Shown here piece after piece: positions 46,998 through 59,822 of a DNA stretch of 64,000 nucleotides. Below the pieces are notes generated by a model. That model was not told where the DNA came from, made no database searches, and saw only the letters and a list, made by a program, of their open reading frames with translations. Each line of letters begins with the position of its first letter. The stretch's first letter is position 1. Origin of the DNA: Halichondria panicea (taxonomy: Eukaryota > Porifera > Demospongiae > Suberitida > Halichondriidae); contig NC_087389.1 in assembly GCF_963675165.1 (NCBI RefSeq), positions 4,506,120 through 4,570,119 on the forward strand. Direction: 5' to 3'. The position numbers were made by a program, and so were the translations under genes.

Positions 46998-48014
46998 ATG
47001 GAAGTTCTGGATGTCAAGGAAATACCAACTCATGTCTTCCAACTGAAGCACAGACATGACACTGCCAGCAAATCCCTGGCTCTAGTGATACCGGGCAGCC
47101 CTGGGATGGGCCATTTCTACATTCCCTTTGCAACTCGACTGTTCCAGCTGGGAGGAGGTAGCTACGACATCGCAATAGTCTCCCATGCTGGACACTCACC
47201 TGGATTCCTAAGACCAACTACAGTTGAGCACCACAGACAAGCCGGAGATTTTTCCGGGAAGTCGGTAGAGAAACCTGAAGCAACAAATATGCCGAATACT
47301 CACGATGATGGTGGCTCCAGCCTTGACGCTACTCAACACAGTGCTACTATTTCTGAGGACAGGGACTGGTATTGCCTTGAAGAGCAGATAGCACACAAAC
47401 TGGCTTTCATAGAACAGTACGCTTCCCACGTAGACACTGTCTATCTCATCGGCCACTCAATCGGGTCCTGGATCGTGCTGCAAATGATGAAAGTCATCGA
47501 ACCTTCAAAAGTTAAAAAAATAGTTTTACTATTCCCCACAATCGAGCTAATGGGAGAAACTCCCAAAGGAATTCTATTAGCTCCACTGTTTTCATCGCTA
47601 CGGTTGCCATTCACTTTCGGAGTTTGGTGTCTATCGTGGATTCCTGATGCCGCAAAGCGTTTTTTACTCAAGCACCATTTTTATACAACCCCTGACGATC
47701 AAGTACGACACATGACACAAGGAGCCATTAACATTGACAGCAAAGCTATACACAATGTCCTGTGTATGGCCAAGCAAGAAATGGCTGAAGTTACACTCCC
47801 TCCCCTCGAAGTTATTGATGCCCATATCGACAAAATTGTGTTCTATTATGGTGTCGGGGACAAATGGAACATTGACAGTTGCTATAGTAACATGTGCGAG
47901 AGGTACCCTGATCATGAAGAGGTGCACCTCTGTAAGCAGGGATATGCACATGCGTTTGTGGAGACCTCTTCTAATGAAATGGCCAAATTTGTGTTCTCTA
48001 AGATTTTGCCATGA
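46998..48014 (+). CDS. LDAH: Lipid droplet-associated hydrolase (LDAH), 338 aa, single exon
   Basis: An alpha/beta hydrolase of the LDAH (C2orf43) family, which associates with lipid droplets and affects sterol-ester and triglyceride turnover. The protein begins with LALVIPGSPGMGHFYIPF, the oxyanion-loop motif of the family. It has the nucleophile elbow GHSIGS with Ser154, an acidic residue in YGVGDKW, and the late His in QGYAHAFVE. Length is near the family norm. Residues about 82-118 are a polar insertion. The gene has no introns in an intron-rich neighbourhood, so retroposition is possible. Its ATG is 243 bp after the Spindly stop. An AATAAA lies at about 48045, and MITD1 ends on the other strand 122 bp away. 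Confidence 0.9.
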   Translation: MEVLDVKEIPTHVFQLKHRHDTASKSLALVIPGSPGMGHFYIPFATRLFQLGGGSYDIAIVSHAGHSPGFLRPTTVEHHRQAGDFSGKSVEKPEATNMPNTHDDGGSSLDATQHSATISEDRDWYCLEEQIAHKLAFIEQYASHVDTVYLIGHSIGSWIVLQMMKVIEPSKVKKIVLLFPTIELMGETPKGILLAPLFSSLRLPFTFGVWCLSWIPDAAKRFLLKHHFYTTPDDQVRHMTQGAINIDSKAIHNVLCMAKQEMAEVTLPPLEVIDAHIDKIVFYYGVGDKWNIDSCYSNMCERYPDHEEVHLCKQGYAHAFVETSSNEMAKFVFSKILP

Positions 48015-48135
48015 TAATTTATATGTATCTGCAGTGCTTTTTAATAAAATAAATGAGTGCATGAGTGTGTGTGATATTTATAAACTCATTATACATTAAC
48101 AATTGAAATTAACAAGTGATAGTATTGTTGAACAA

Positions 48136-49875
48136 TCATTGAGTTTTAACGCTCTTAACGTTCAGTTTATGATACATCTCTATGGTAGTTTCGTGGCAAG
48201 GTCGAAGGTCAAAATCGTTGAATCCAATCGTGAACGGACCCTGCATGTACATTTTAAATTTTGCACTAAAATTATGATTGACATAATAGGAGAGTACTAA
48301 ATAATGTGTACCTTAAGTTTCTGAAAATAGTCCAACCCTCTGCCTAGTTTGACGATCCAACCGTTGCTGAACCTGCATAGTGCAGTAATTCTTAGCTGTA
48401 CATACACAGCTACAATCGTGACAAGTATAGTTATAATTGTCATAGTAAAATAGTGTCACTCATGAAAGATCACCAGTGGCTGTCATCTAAAAGAGTGGAA
48501 ACATGCTATCATTATGGATATACCCTTTTCTGTATTATAGAGGGTGACCACAATAGACAGGTTCCAGTGTGCACTAGTCGTCAGTAACGTGTCATCTTGC
48601 TACACACTACATACCTTATTTCTCTGTCATGTAAGGTGGGAGAGTAAGCAACCTCCAGCTTCACCCCTCTCTCTCTTAAACTCTCCTGGAGCTCTGTCAG
48701 GGAACTGGCTTGAGAGGACTGCATGTGTACACAAGTTATAATCATTATACCTCAGGGCGTAGCCGCAGGAGGCACACGGTAATTTAAAAGCTGATTTTCA
48801 CATACATAATTATAACCATGACATCACACACACATTACCTCGGATGGTGATTCCCCACTCGTGGTGGTGAGGCTAATTTTGCTCAGTTTCTTACACTTCT
48901 TCACCAGCAGCTCACAAAACCGGACAAAGTTATAAATTTGATGCCTCACTCTAATGTAGGGGTCTTGCACGGCAACAGAATGGACGTTTCCATCGAGGCA
49001 CCTCTCAAACACAGCCTCATAGCTGTACCCAGTTGACCCAGGGGCAATGCGCAGAGAATGGACAGACTCAGCAGGCCCTATAGTATATTTCATTACATTT
49101 TATAGCTTAATGCTTAACTCAAATTATGTCTATTGCATATAAAAATTATAAGCAAATGACTCTAGCCTGTATAAAGCAGTACCACAATCTGTACGCTGCG
49201 TGACCTGTGTGGTACAAATATGGCTATTTCCTACCTATATGTTTGCTCGGGATTCTCTACTTACTTATTAAAAACTTCCAGCTTATGCTCACATGTAGTT
49301 ACTTGTGTAGTATATAATTATTAGGGGGTAAATCTAGGTTAGGACTTCATGCAAATTGTCACGAAATAAACTAAGTCAGCATTTAAAAGAGCTGTTCTGG
49401 TATAATGTTCCCCTTGTTCCTACCCTCTGAGTAGTAACCAATCTAGGTTGGAATCAAAACAATACCTGGCTCAACTGGTATATAGACTCACTCTCTTGTT
49501 CCTTGATCAGTTGTTTGAGGTGTTCTGCTCGTTCCAAGTATTGCTCTGCCCTTAATCTCAACTCTTTTCGCGCTCCCTCGCTCGGTGTATCTAATGGAAA
49601 ACTGTCAATTGTAAAATTCCCAAATCGATTCGAAGATAGGGTCCTAACATACGTACGTGATTCGTAACAAGGACTGGAACGTACAAAGCTGATTGCTACA
49701 TATGTAGAGATGACATTTTGGCTGGAATTGGGGTCATCTACCGATACGCGGTACTACCTTTCATTTGTCTGAGGAGGTTCTGCACTCCTTGCTCATAGCA
49801 TATCATAGCCTCCGAGTATTTCTGAGCAGTGTCCAGTTCAACTGCTCTCTTGAGCAGGTCCTTGGCTGCATCCAT
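48136..49875 (-). CDS. MITD1: MIT domain-containing protein 1, 241 aa
   Basis: MITD1 binds ESCRT-III tails and membranes at the midbody during cytokinesis. Six exons: 49875-49758, 49590-49492, 49077-48839, 48718-48615, 48372-48312 and 48240-48136, with consistent phases. Residues 1-70 form the MIT three-helix domain (AKDLLKRAVELDTAQKYSEA, later YLERAEHLKQLIK). The C-terminal phospholipase D-like module shows [52 protein letters not shown] and FDLRPCHETTIEMYH, all strong family signatures. The start is the first ATG that opens the MIT helix. The 3' end faces LDAH, so the two transcripts may overlap. Confidence 0.94.
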
Positions 49876-50090
49876 GGCATCACCTCAACGTCAGCTGTAC
49901 TACGTACTTGTATTGTTCCTTGGTTTAATAAGGGGAAATTCCCTAAACCTTGATTGATAAAGATCATGTACAATCATAAAAATTACATACTAGTGCAACT
50001 CAAATGAAAATATAGTACAAACACAGTGAAATGATTGTTGCAGTGACAGAAAGAAGGCAGAGTGCTCATAAGACAAAAACACAGAATTGA

Positions 50091-51068
50091 TTACATTTCC
50101 ACTATTGTTCCAGTTTTAGTTTTAGTATGTACTTTCAACTTGAGAGTTCTGTCTTCTGAGTTGGAGCTGTCATCATCACTGTCGGATAAATCACTCTCGA
50201 TCTCAGAGTCTGAATGTGGGAGGGGCACCACTGCCAAGTCCTGAGGGGGGGGGGGGCAAAATATGTGTCAAGGTGATTTACTAAAATAATGTAGAACTTT
50301 TAATGCATACTAATAAGTAGTTGGGATTTTCGTGCGAACCCTAGTAACAAGAGCAAAATCTAGACTTGTACAGTGGAACCTCGATTATTCGGACACCTTG
50401 GCAGGCTGAGTAACTGAATCTCTAGGCTTGTACTCTCATGTTTGTGCTCAGGATATCAAACCACAGACATTTTACTCTTCGAAAATTACCCTCTATAATT
50501 ATGGTATCAGTGCAGCTAGCACACACCCACCATTTCTATGCAAGGCTCCCCTTCCTCCACACCCTCAATATCCAGCCCCTCCCCCTCTCCCTGCAGTCTC
50601 TCCTGCAGCTCTCTGTCTGCCTTCTCCAGTCGAGGGAGAAACGCCTTCACCTGGGACAAAACTGGAGGGAGATAAATACATTTGTATTGCACAAACCGAG
50701 TAAATGTGTAAAGCATTGAAAGATGTTTTATATGAAGCTAACCCAAAACTTACTGGAGCTTCTATCAACTTTAAATGTTTGCAGTGGCTTCTGAGACACA
50801 CCGTTTGGTAGACACAACTCTTTTCTCAGAAATGATACACCTAATACATGTAGAGGACATACTTAATACAGCAACAGCTGAACAGGTATAATATATACAG
50901 TACAGTTAATAGGTATATTTGCTGTACTGCATGTACTGAATGTATTGTAGCTAGCTAGCTACTGAAATGACAATCTCAGCTCTAACCTGGGCCATTTGGA
51001 GGCTGCAGGAGTTCTTTTGAGCGAATTTTTTTCTTCTCCTTTTTGCACTGATCAACAGCAGCAGCCAT
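50091..51068 (-). CDS. NOPCHAP1: NOP protein chaperone 1 (C12orf45 family), 142 aa
   Basis: The family member in vertebrates bridges NOP58 and the R2TP chaperone during box C/D snoRNP assembly. Four exons: 51068-50987, 50819-50754, 50661-50531 and 50240-50091, with phases 1, 1, 0. Diagnostic pieces are KELLQPPNGP near the start, then VDRSSILSQVKAFLPRLEKA, LDIEGVEEGEPCIEM, and an acidic Ser/Asp run (SDSEIESDLSDSDDD) before a Lys-rich end. Short length and layout fit the family. It is transcribed away from DENND6, with 160 bp between ATGs. Confidence 0.85.
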
Positions 51069-51228
51069 CACAGACCAGATCTCTGTACGCGTACGTCCAA
51101 AACAAACTTGATCACTTTCTTTCAGCCACGTGGGTGATAGATCTAGTGTGCTTGTTTTAGAATTTTAATTATTGATAAATAAATTTTTGCTAGCTTTCTA
51201 TTTTTGTTGTTGTAAATATTGCCGTGTA
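51069..51228. promoter_or_regulatory. Divergent promoter of NOPCHAP1 and DENND6
   Basis: A 160-bp gap between opposing start codons must hold both promoters or 5' UTRs. No TATA box is evident. Confidence 0.5.
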
Positions 51229-53541
51229 ATGGCTGAATCAGTAGAGCCCACAGAGTCTTTGGTGTCTCAGCAAATGAATGGAGACGGTTTAAAAGCTGAC
51301 GGGGCGGGACAAACATCGTGGGACAACTTCTCTCAATGGCTGTGTGCTGTGTGTGTGGTGACATTTGATCTAGAGCTGGGGCAAGCTTTAGAGGTACGTG
51401 TAATATATACTGTACAGGGAGATGGCTGTACCCTTCCCAATAGCTAATAGTATTAAGCAAGAAACCTAATAAAGCCATACAAATACACGACGCCTAAGAT
51501 ATCGTATAATTAATTATGGGCTAGCTGCACTCTTCACATCCCAAGCTTCATGTATATCACCTTTAACCGGCACACCTGAATGTATGACATGTAGGTCAAG
51601 TATAGTTTCGATATCGAATGGCATAATTATTAACGTCTATCTCATTTATACTGGTGACGTATCATCCACTCGTGTGTACTGCTCTAAATCCCCTAATTCT
51701 GCCCCCTCCCTCACAGAGCATTATTCCGAGTGACTACTCTCTCTCTGACACTGAGAAGAGCAATGTGTGTTACCTCTCATTCCCCGACTCTAACTCTGGT
51801 GAGAGCACTGTGTGTGTGTGTGGGGGGGGGGGTGTGGGTCAGAGGAGGTCCGACATGCGTGCACGACTCACTACAAGTGCTAGTGTAATTGTCCTGGACA
51901 TTATCACATGACCGCAATAACATCAATGTACTGAACTTGTAGTTATTCGTGCACGCATGTTGGACCTCCTCTAGGTGTGTGTGTGTGGTGTGGCCAAACA
52001 CACGATAGAACCTCTATGCAAAAGGGTCCTGTTTGGTGAGGTGTCCTGACTTGGGGGTTAATTGGTGAGAGCAGGAGTACATTAAGATGTACTCCTGGTG
52101 AGAGCACTCTCTGTGTGGGGTGGGGGAGTGACGGCATACAATGAAACACTTAATGTAGGCATTTTGGTATCTACTGTCCATTGTATGCAAAGTGTCGTGT
52201 GTTCTGCTTCAGTTGTTAATTTCCATTGATTTGGGACTTCGTTGAGTGCCCTCATTAAAAGTGTTTTTTGCATTTAGAGGTTCCACTGTATACCGGGGAG
52301 TTGACAGTTAAACTAAGCAACTTGTTGATAATTATAGTAGAGTCTTTGTATACTCCATTCACTCCATGAGATGTTATGATACAAACCTGACACCAGTTTA
52401 GGCTTATATTTTTAACAGGTTGAGTAGTGTACATCCTAAACACATTACTCTACTACCGTATACATATATGTTTGATCAGAGGCCGCACTCAAATAGTAGC
52501 CTCAGTGAACTTTGAGGCTATACTCTGCATATGGTAGCCTGATACTGGTATCTACGGTAGCAGCTTGTTAAAAGACTTTCTCATGGCAGAGTTTGAGTTT
52601 GTGTAAGTAAAAAGAACTTTTGATGACAATTTAAACTAAAGGTTGTTGAATTAGCTGGGCCTCTCTCGAATTGTAGCCTCCTCTGGCCAGCAAAATGTAA
52701 CACTTAGTAGCCGCGGCCTCTGATCAAGCATATACGGTACATTTAATTATACTGTACTTTAGATTAGTGTATTTATGACAAGGTGTTGAGTGCACAACAT
52801 TCTATATCAGTGGAGAACCTTAATTAAAGGGGCTCCTCTCCTCATGGTCACATGATTCTGTGCTCTCACTACAGGTTGTATGGGGGACACTCAGTTCCAT
52901 TATCGTATCCGATGCAGTGGTGAGGGGGCGGGAGGTACTAGTCTAAGCCACACCCATCATCACCAGGGTGCCCCGCTCGTACTCACGGTGAGTGTTTGCA
53001 TAGATTAGTCTTATAAATGGAGTGTATATACCGTATTACTAGAATATTTTGCGGGTGAAAAACCTTTGCGAATGAGCCAAATCAGCAGAAAATTTGACCC
53101 TTTGCGATCTAACTATTACGTTCTGGAAAGGATCGTGTGTATTTAATTTCGGTTTGCTGATTTTAATCTTGCAACCATCGCAAAGTTCGCAATGTTTGAT
53201 GCTCGCAAAATATTCTAGTAATACTGTATACAATGTATGTCACCTTCTATGTCACCTTCACACAATAAAGTTAATTGCTAGGAAAAGCTTACTGCATGTG
53301 CCTGTATAAGTAACGTAATTGTGATAGCGTCCACTAGTGAAAAAGATGCTGTTTCAGTGAGTCACTGGCTGTGCAGTTACTGCTAGTATGTCCTACAGTA
53401 CCCTAACCCCTGCCTCTCTACCCAGCCTGATCCCGGTTATTATTATGGGTTTGTGTACTTCAGACAAGTCAAGGACGCAGACATAAAGAGAGGATACTAT
53501 CAAAAGGTTCTTAATCAGTACAACTATGAATGCTGCCCTAA

Positions 53542-53616
<75 letters not shown>

Positions 53617-56600
53617 CTGTTGTCCTCCTCACAAGACTTCCTTACATCACCCTCTTCACACAAATGGTACGAGTCTCCCACTGCAGCTATGTCCTTGTCA
53701 TTATCTCTCTCTCTTATTCTCTTATTAGGTGCAGAAAATTGCTCCAGATTATTTCACCAATGGTCTCCCATCTCTAGAAGCAGGTCTGTCACTGAAAATA
53801 ACTTTAATTTGTTGCTGTGTGCACAAGTGCTTTCAATTTCCCTTTGTATTGTGGTGTACAGCATTGTTATAGTAAGCCTCTTTCTCACACCTTTTTTGAG
53901 GCTCTATTTAGCAGCCTGATGATGCTAATTTCCTATCTGTTCTCTCAATCCTCCCTCCCCCTTTTCCCTGTACATGTAGCTTGCCACAGTATCAACACGT
54001 GGCTTGCCCCCAGACCTGGGAAGGTTCTGCAGCTCCCACTCCTGGGTCAAATCATCCAGGTATACGTGTATGCTAATTGCTATAGTTTGAATGGCGACTG
54101 TATAATTATGGTAATGCTATTAATTTTCTGTGTGTTTAGTTCATACAGTAGTTTGTAATATTCCACACCTTGTGTTGTGATGAACATGTACACTGCTGTA
54201 CGTACTGTACTATTAGTGTGTGTCTGCATTCACTAGCTGTATTGCGGTGTGTACTCCATAAATTTGTATTTTTAATATTGTCTTGCTGTGTTTTGACTGT
54301 CAGGTGAGAATGCCGAGCAAGTCTGACAAGATTGGTAGTGCAAGATCACCAGATGATGTAGCTAGGAAATCAGTGAGTCTGGATGCAATGTGTTTTCTTT
54401 GCCTATAATCATCTGTGTGTGTGTGTGTGTGTCGGCTGAATGATGTCCGTACTGTGCTTGCATGTATTTAGATATTGTGTAGGAGTCTCCCCAAGCTCTA
54501 ATTTGGTCATAATACATGCAATTCATGCGAGTCATGTACATAGTTAACGTGTACGTAGTCGAAGGATGGGGGGGAGGTGTTAACCTTGTATTCTCCCCTC
54601 CCTTAGTGTAATCGAAGGATGGGGGGGAGGTGTTAACCTTGTATTCTCCCCTCCCTTAGTGTAGTCGAAGGATGGGGGGGAGGTGTTAACCTTGTATTCT
54701 CCCCTCCCTTAGATCCATTCCTGTGTATGTTTTATAGTCTGCTTGTTTTGCAATCATGACTTCCTATTTCACTCTTCTCAGGCTGCTGTAATGGTGGTTC
54801 CCTCGGTCCACGACCTAAACCTTTACCAGTGAGTGGACCCAATGAGAGCTTGTGTGTGTGTATGATATACTCTGTGTTTGTTACAGGGCCCTGCAGCCGG
54901 TGCTGAACAGTTTTGAGCTTATTTGGGAGCTGGTCATCACAAATGAGGTACATTATACATGTTCTGCATGTACATATACATGTACGTACATGTATGCCAT
55001 GGTTTTCATTTGTTAAGTGTTCTAGGCAGATTGATATTACAAACTATCTTTAGTGTGAATGTGTACAAAATAATAGTGCTCTGAAGAAAATTTGTCTTTA
55101 TGTTGTCTTTTTTGTATACATGTACATGTACATGTACAGTTAAGATCTATTCATGTAGGAGGTTTCACTATTTTATTTTTTGTATAGTGAGTCACATTGC
55201 ACACTCCCCCACACGTACACTAGGATCACCCCTCTCCACACACACACACACACACACACCTCCATAGCCCATAGCAGTAATGGCGGGCTCGCCCACACTG
55301 TGTGCCAATGCAGTACAGGCACTGGTCAGTCTGATCCACCCACTCAAGTATGCCAGTGACTATCGTCCCTTCTTTACCATCCACGACTCTGAGTTTAAGC
55401 ACTACACCACCAGGAGACAGGCTCCGTGAGTAGACAATAGTGTGTGTGTGTGGGGACGCAGTAGGGTGGGTTGGCGTGCGTGTGTGTACGGGGTGGGGTG
55501 TGGTGGGCGTGCGTGTGTGTGTGTGTGTGTGGACGGAGTAGATGGGTGGCTGTGTTACAGTATCTTAATGCTTTATTGTTCATTTATAACATGTGTCCCC
55601 CATAAAAGTGTTTCACATGCATACCACCCAGTGTAGTTCCTTTTCAATGCTTCTCACGTGTATGCCAAAAGTTCCACTGTTTATAAAAGGTGTACCAATT
55701 GTGTACAGTAATTAATGTGTTATACGTACGTAGCTATTGTAGCATTTTCTTCATTACAAGACACGTTGTATACACTTATTAACTTTTACAGACCTCAGGT
55801 CATTCTTGGGGTGACTAATCCCTTCTTTGTGAAGACTCTCGACAACTGGCCGCACTTGATACGACTAGCTGACCAATCAGATTCAGAGGAAGACTTTCCC
55901 GGGTCAAGAGGCGGAACTGGACGGTCGCTAGGCGACGGCTCGGACAAGCCAGGAGTACACACAAAGTACAAACCTTTTCTGAGTAGGGACAAAAACTTCG
56001 CCAAGATTATATCCACAAGCAAGGTACATGTATGTACATGTATGCGTGTACTAGTAGTGAGGAAGATTGCTATTGTTTGTGTCATCCCATCCTGTGCAAT
56101 AAAAGTTTCAGCTGTGTACATGTGGATAGCCTTCACACAACAAGTTATAGTGAAAGATTTTTATGTTACAGCTGTGAAGACGCTTAAACTTGTACGTTGG
56201 TTTGCATGGATAGCTAGCTACACGCGGCACTTATTTGCAGCACAGGTGATCCCATACCAGGAACAATGGAAAAGGATCACTAAAATAAAAAGCTAGAATT
56301 ATGATTATTGTTTGAGGAGTCCACTTCATCCCTGTGTAGGTTTCAAATACCTCTTATAGTACATGTACTAGCTTACACATATCTTAGTCCACAATGCATG
56401 CTTCTAAGTCTACTCAGGATGTACTCTACTTTAGTTTTATTGCTCCTGTTACTTTGTTCCAACTTCCAAGCTCAGGCATTTATTGTAGACTATAACGCTC
56501 CTCTGGTTTCTGTAATTAAACAGCCGAGGGTTTAGCACTTATTAGTGCTCTAGTTTTTCATTTTTAGTGACTACCTGTTGTCTAAGAACGTACGTACCAT

Positions 56601-59475
56601 AGCAAGCCATGTTTGTTTGCTATCTACATGTACAACACAGTGACCTCTCGTCCTCACAGAGTGCTCCTGGTAAGAGGCCTATGGAGGTGCACAACGTGAT
56701 GATCAAGAGACATGCTCTAGAACTGACTACAAGTTTCATCATACCACTGGTAGGTGACCCCTGCGCGCGCGTGTGTGTGTGTGTGTGTGTGTGTGTCTAG
56801 GGGGGATTTCATCATACCCCTGGTACGTGACCCTGCTTGTGTGTAGATATTGGCCTGTTGTTCAGAGTTTAACACACGTACATGTACAATTGTCAACATC
56901 TTCATGTATGATTATGCTAAATTCTTAGTTGTATCTATATACATGCATTGTGTGATGGAATCATGTGTGTTGATCTTGATGGTACTTCTCTTATAGGAGC
57001 GCTATCTGGCTAGTCTGATGCCACTCAAAAGAGACGTATCACCTTGGAGAGTAAGTGGTGCTATAGTGTGCAGCTAACACAGTCCAGTGTAGCATGCAGT
57101 ATAATAATCATGTGTAGTAACCATAGTAACTATGTTATTGTAGCAGTGGTTTATAAAGTGGTGGCGGCCCTACTGTCACAGGGACATGTTGTGTAGCTTT
57201 GGGTGGTCCCATTACAACTTGATTGTATTGTAACGGGTGACATCCACTTATGGAGTGTCCACAATAGATATACACTACATGTTTACTGACAATTATGCTG
57301 TAAGGGACAATGTTTGTATTACATGTACTTGTACATATTTAGATATTGTATAGCGCGAAATTTCGCTGTTTTCGTGGGTTAGCAATCCTCTATGAAAATA
57401 ATTATTGTTAGAATTATCTGCTATAACGTGCAAAGATGTGGCTTCAGTAAGCAGTCAACACACAAACATTAAGCTTTTAGAGGCAGTTCCGCGAAATATA
57501 AAATTTTTTGCTATAGGGTATACAAATTATTGGTAGCTGCAAATTCCATGTGCACACTACAATACACAATGTCATGTACCTGTAGCCACCACCTCAAGTG
57601 AAGGTGTTTGACCTGCCCACGTTCCTGGAGACAGTGGAGGGGGCGGGGCCTCAGCTCACCACCGGGATCAAGGGCAACTGGACAGGATTATATAAGTGAG
57701 TAGGGTGGTCTGCATGTACATGCATGTATATAGTGACTAGTTACACAATAACTTGTTTAAAGCTGATTTACTGTTAATTACACCCTAAATGCAATGTACA
57801 TGTACCTGTACCCCCTTCCTTTCTTCCCTCATCCCAGACGTTTCGTTTTGTCCCCTAACTTTATGTCCTGGTTTGCTCTGAGGAAGGAGGAGGCTAACCA
57901 GAAACTGAGGCTACTCCATCTTGACACCCTCTGCAAAGCCGTGAGTTAATTAACTACCATCACCCATAGCCTTCACTTCATCATCAAGTATTCTTCGAAA
58001 GTGTCCTAACTTAAGTCCAATTTAAAGCGCATTCTGTAGCTCTCTTCATTGCGCAATCATACGATGTAATCACTCTCATAACTTTTGATCAAGCCAAGTT
58101 TTACCAAAAGACCCATTTTTATTATAGCTTAATGAAATTAGATTCAAAAATGACCTCGATAGACGTACATGTACAAGTCATGTATTTAGAGCTACAGTGC
58201 GTATAATTATACAGAATGCATGTTTTTACTTTTGAAATGCTAATTAATGTTATGGCCATGCAAAGGTAGCTTGTAATTATGCCTCATTGCGCGCAAGCGA
58301 GGCATACAATAGTGTGTCTGTGTGTCTGTGTGATACAGCTGCTCAAGGATCAATGAAGTGTAAGTAAGAGTTTCTATAGGCTTCTAGTCATGTTTTCTTG
58401 GATTTTAATCCGTGGATTTGCAAAATAATGCCTGGTGTTCTCGAGTTATGCCTACTTGGAATGCCAATGCAGCCTTTTCAGAAGAGTGCGTACCAAACTT
58501 GTCCATGGAGTGTTGCTACTCTACTTAGTACTTAGCTCTGCACTAGAACGCTATAGCTATTGGTAGCTGCAAGAGTGACTCTGCTGCTACATAGTGCAGT
58601 CAGACTTGGACTTTTGGCATCGATCATTTTAACAATTCTCATTAGTCAATCATTACCCACTCCTTGAGTTTCTCTGCATGCAGCAAAATTAATGCAAAAA
58701 TGTCATCATGATAATTATAATGTGTGTATAAAAGCTAATGTATAAAGTAGCTTTATGTTATGTAACTTTGACACCTCCACCGAGGCATCAGCACCTGCGG
58801 TGCATTCATTAGTAATGCACATGACTCACTATCAAGTGTAGAATTATTGTAAGTATTGTACATGCAAACAATTGTGGATACAATGCTATGAATGTGTGTT
58901 TGTGCTGTAGGACATGATGTTCTGGATGAGAGACAAAGCTGAGGTGGAGGTGGTGGACTTCCTGTTGCAGGTCAAGGACTGTATGGTACGTGCATGAGCC
59001 TCTGGGTTCTCATGGTATAGCTGAAATTTGCCCACAATGGCGGTCAGGGCTAGCCACCTCTATGGTTTATGTTTGGCATATAGAAGTGTTGTATGTTTCA
59101 GTATTGAACACTTGGGCACATCCCTGTTATGGTATTACTGTAAAACACACAGCAAAGTCCATGCATTAAAAAGTGCTTTCAGCCTGTATATGTATATATA
59201 ATTATTGGTCACTTTGCATTATCCTTAACATTAATTGCTTTTATAAATAATAATTATAGTCATGTCAGAACTATCATGCTAGTGCATTGTGTGTACTGTG
59301 CTGTCCTCTAGACTATCACCACACCCCCTCCATGCAGGCTGCTGCCTTTAAGAGCCATCCATCAGTACCCCAGCAGACGCTGCAAGCATTGCAGAAACAG
59401 ATCAGAACTGTACTTAGTAAATTACCAGAGGACCTTCAGTCATGTCTTACAACAACTTTCACTCTTTATCTCTGA
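51229..59475 (+). CDS. DENND6: DENN domain protein 6, Rab GEF, 587 aa
   Basis: DENND6 proteins are guanine-nucleotide exchange factors; human DENND6A acts on Rab14 in endocytic recycling. Eighteen exons: 51229-51393, 51717-51798, 52875-52987, 53426-53506, 53616-53666, 53729-53783, 53980-54059, 54304-54372, 54782-54828, 54887-54947, 55268-55425, 55792-56023, 56660-56749, 56997-57050, 57586-57695, 57838-57940, 58911-58985 and 59338-59475. All phases agree and 588 codons match the family length. Signatures include [35 protein letters not shown]-type [53 protein letters not shown] and the C-terminal LPEDLQ. Several introns contain miniature transposons and simple repeats. Confidence 0.96.
52455..52740. 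mobile_element. Inverted-repeat element in DENND6 intron 2
   Basis: It begins taccgtatacatatatgttt then gatcagaggccgc and ends gcggcctctgatcaagcata then tacggta, an imperfect inverted repeat of about 30 bp. There is no coding content. Confidence 0.65.
53033..53224. mobile_element. 192-bp miniature element in DENND6 intron 3
   Basis: Perfect 21-bp inverted ends (gtattactagaatattttgc plus g at 53033-53053; complement at 53204-53224). The interior includes paired tttgcgaa/ttcgcaa text. No protein. Confidence 0.8.
53544..53614. repeat. (CA)n microsatellite forming most of DENND6 intron 4
   Basis: About 70 bp of uninterrupted CA runs straight into the AG acceptor at 53614-53615, replacing the usual pyrimidine tract. 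Confidence 0.95.
54556..54712. repeat. Three tandem 53-bp repeats in DENND6 intron 8
   Basis: The unit contains tcgaaggatgggggggaggt and ends tattctcccctcccttag, i.e. a pyrimidine tract followed by AG. Spacing of tcgaagg is 53 bp twice (54559, 54612, 54665). Confidence 0.9.
58281..58812 (+). repeat. Dispersed repeat, copy in DENND6 intron 16
   Basis: Homologous along its length to 4669-5260, with the same start (gcctcattgcgcgcaagcga) and end (gaggcatcagcacctgcggt). Its presence in an unrelated gene shows that it is mobile. Confidence 0.75.
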
Positions 59476-59514
59476 CCATGCACTTTCAGTTTCAATTTGT
59501 TTTGTATACATGTA

Positions 59515-59822
59515 CAGTAGAACCTCGATTATCCGGACACCTTGGTTCCAGAAGCAGGCCGGATAAGTGAATATGTCGGATAATCGAATAGATAAACCAC
59601 GCCTTGATCCACCCACTTTATTGATGAACAGCAGTGCCACATGTTGTCTGCGCATGCGCAAAAGAAAAGCAGGCATGTCTCCATGGTAACAGCTGCAACG
59701 CGCATGCGCATTTGAGGGACACGCCCATTTTCTGAATTATGTAATCTGATTAAAAAGAAAACTGCCAAGCCGGATAATCGAGGTTCCGGATAATCGAGGG
59801 CCGGATAATCGAGGTTCTACTG
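59515..59822. mobile_element. 308-bp pogo/Tigger-type miniature element
   Basis: Inverted ends CAGTAGAACCTCGATTATCC and GGATAATCGAGGTTCTACTG are flanked by TA (59513-59514, 59823-59824), as in Tc1/mariner-pogo elements. The right end has an extra direct repeat of ccggataatcgagg. It lies just after the DENND6 stop and may be in its 3' UTR. Related fragments are at 18860-18936 and 50369-50400. Confidence 0.88.

Noticed and set aside
53526-53777. Frames rich in Thr-His repeats
   Set aside because: They are translations of the CA microsatellite and the surrounding DENND6 exons in the wrong frame.
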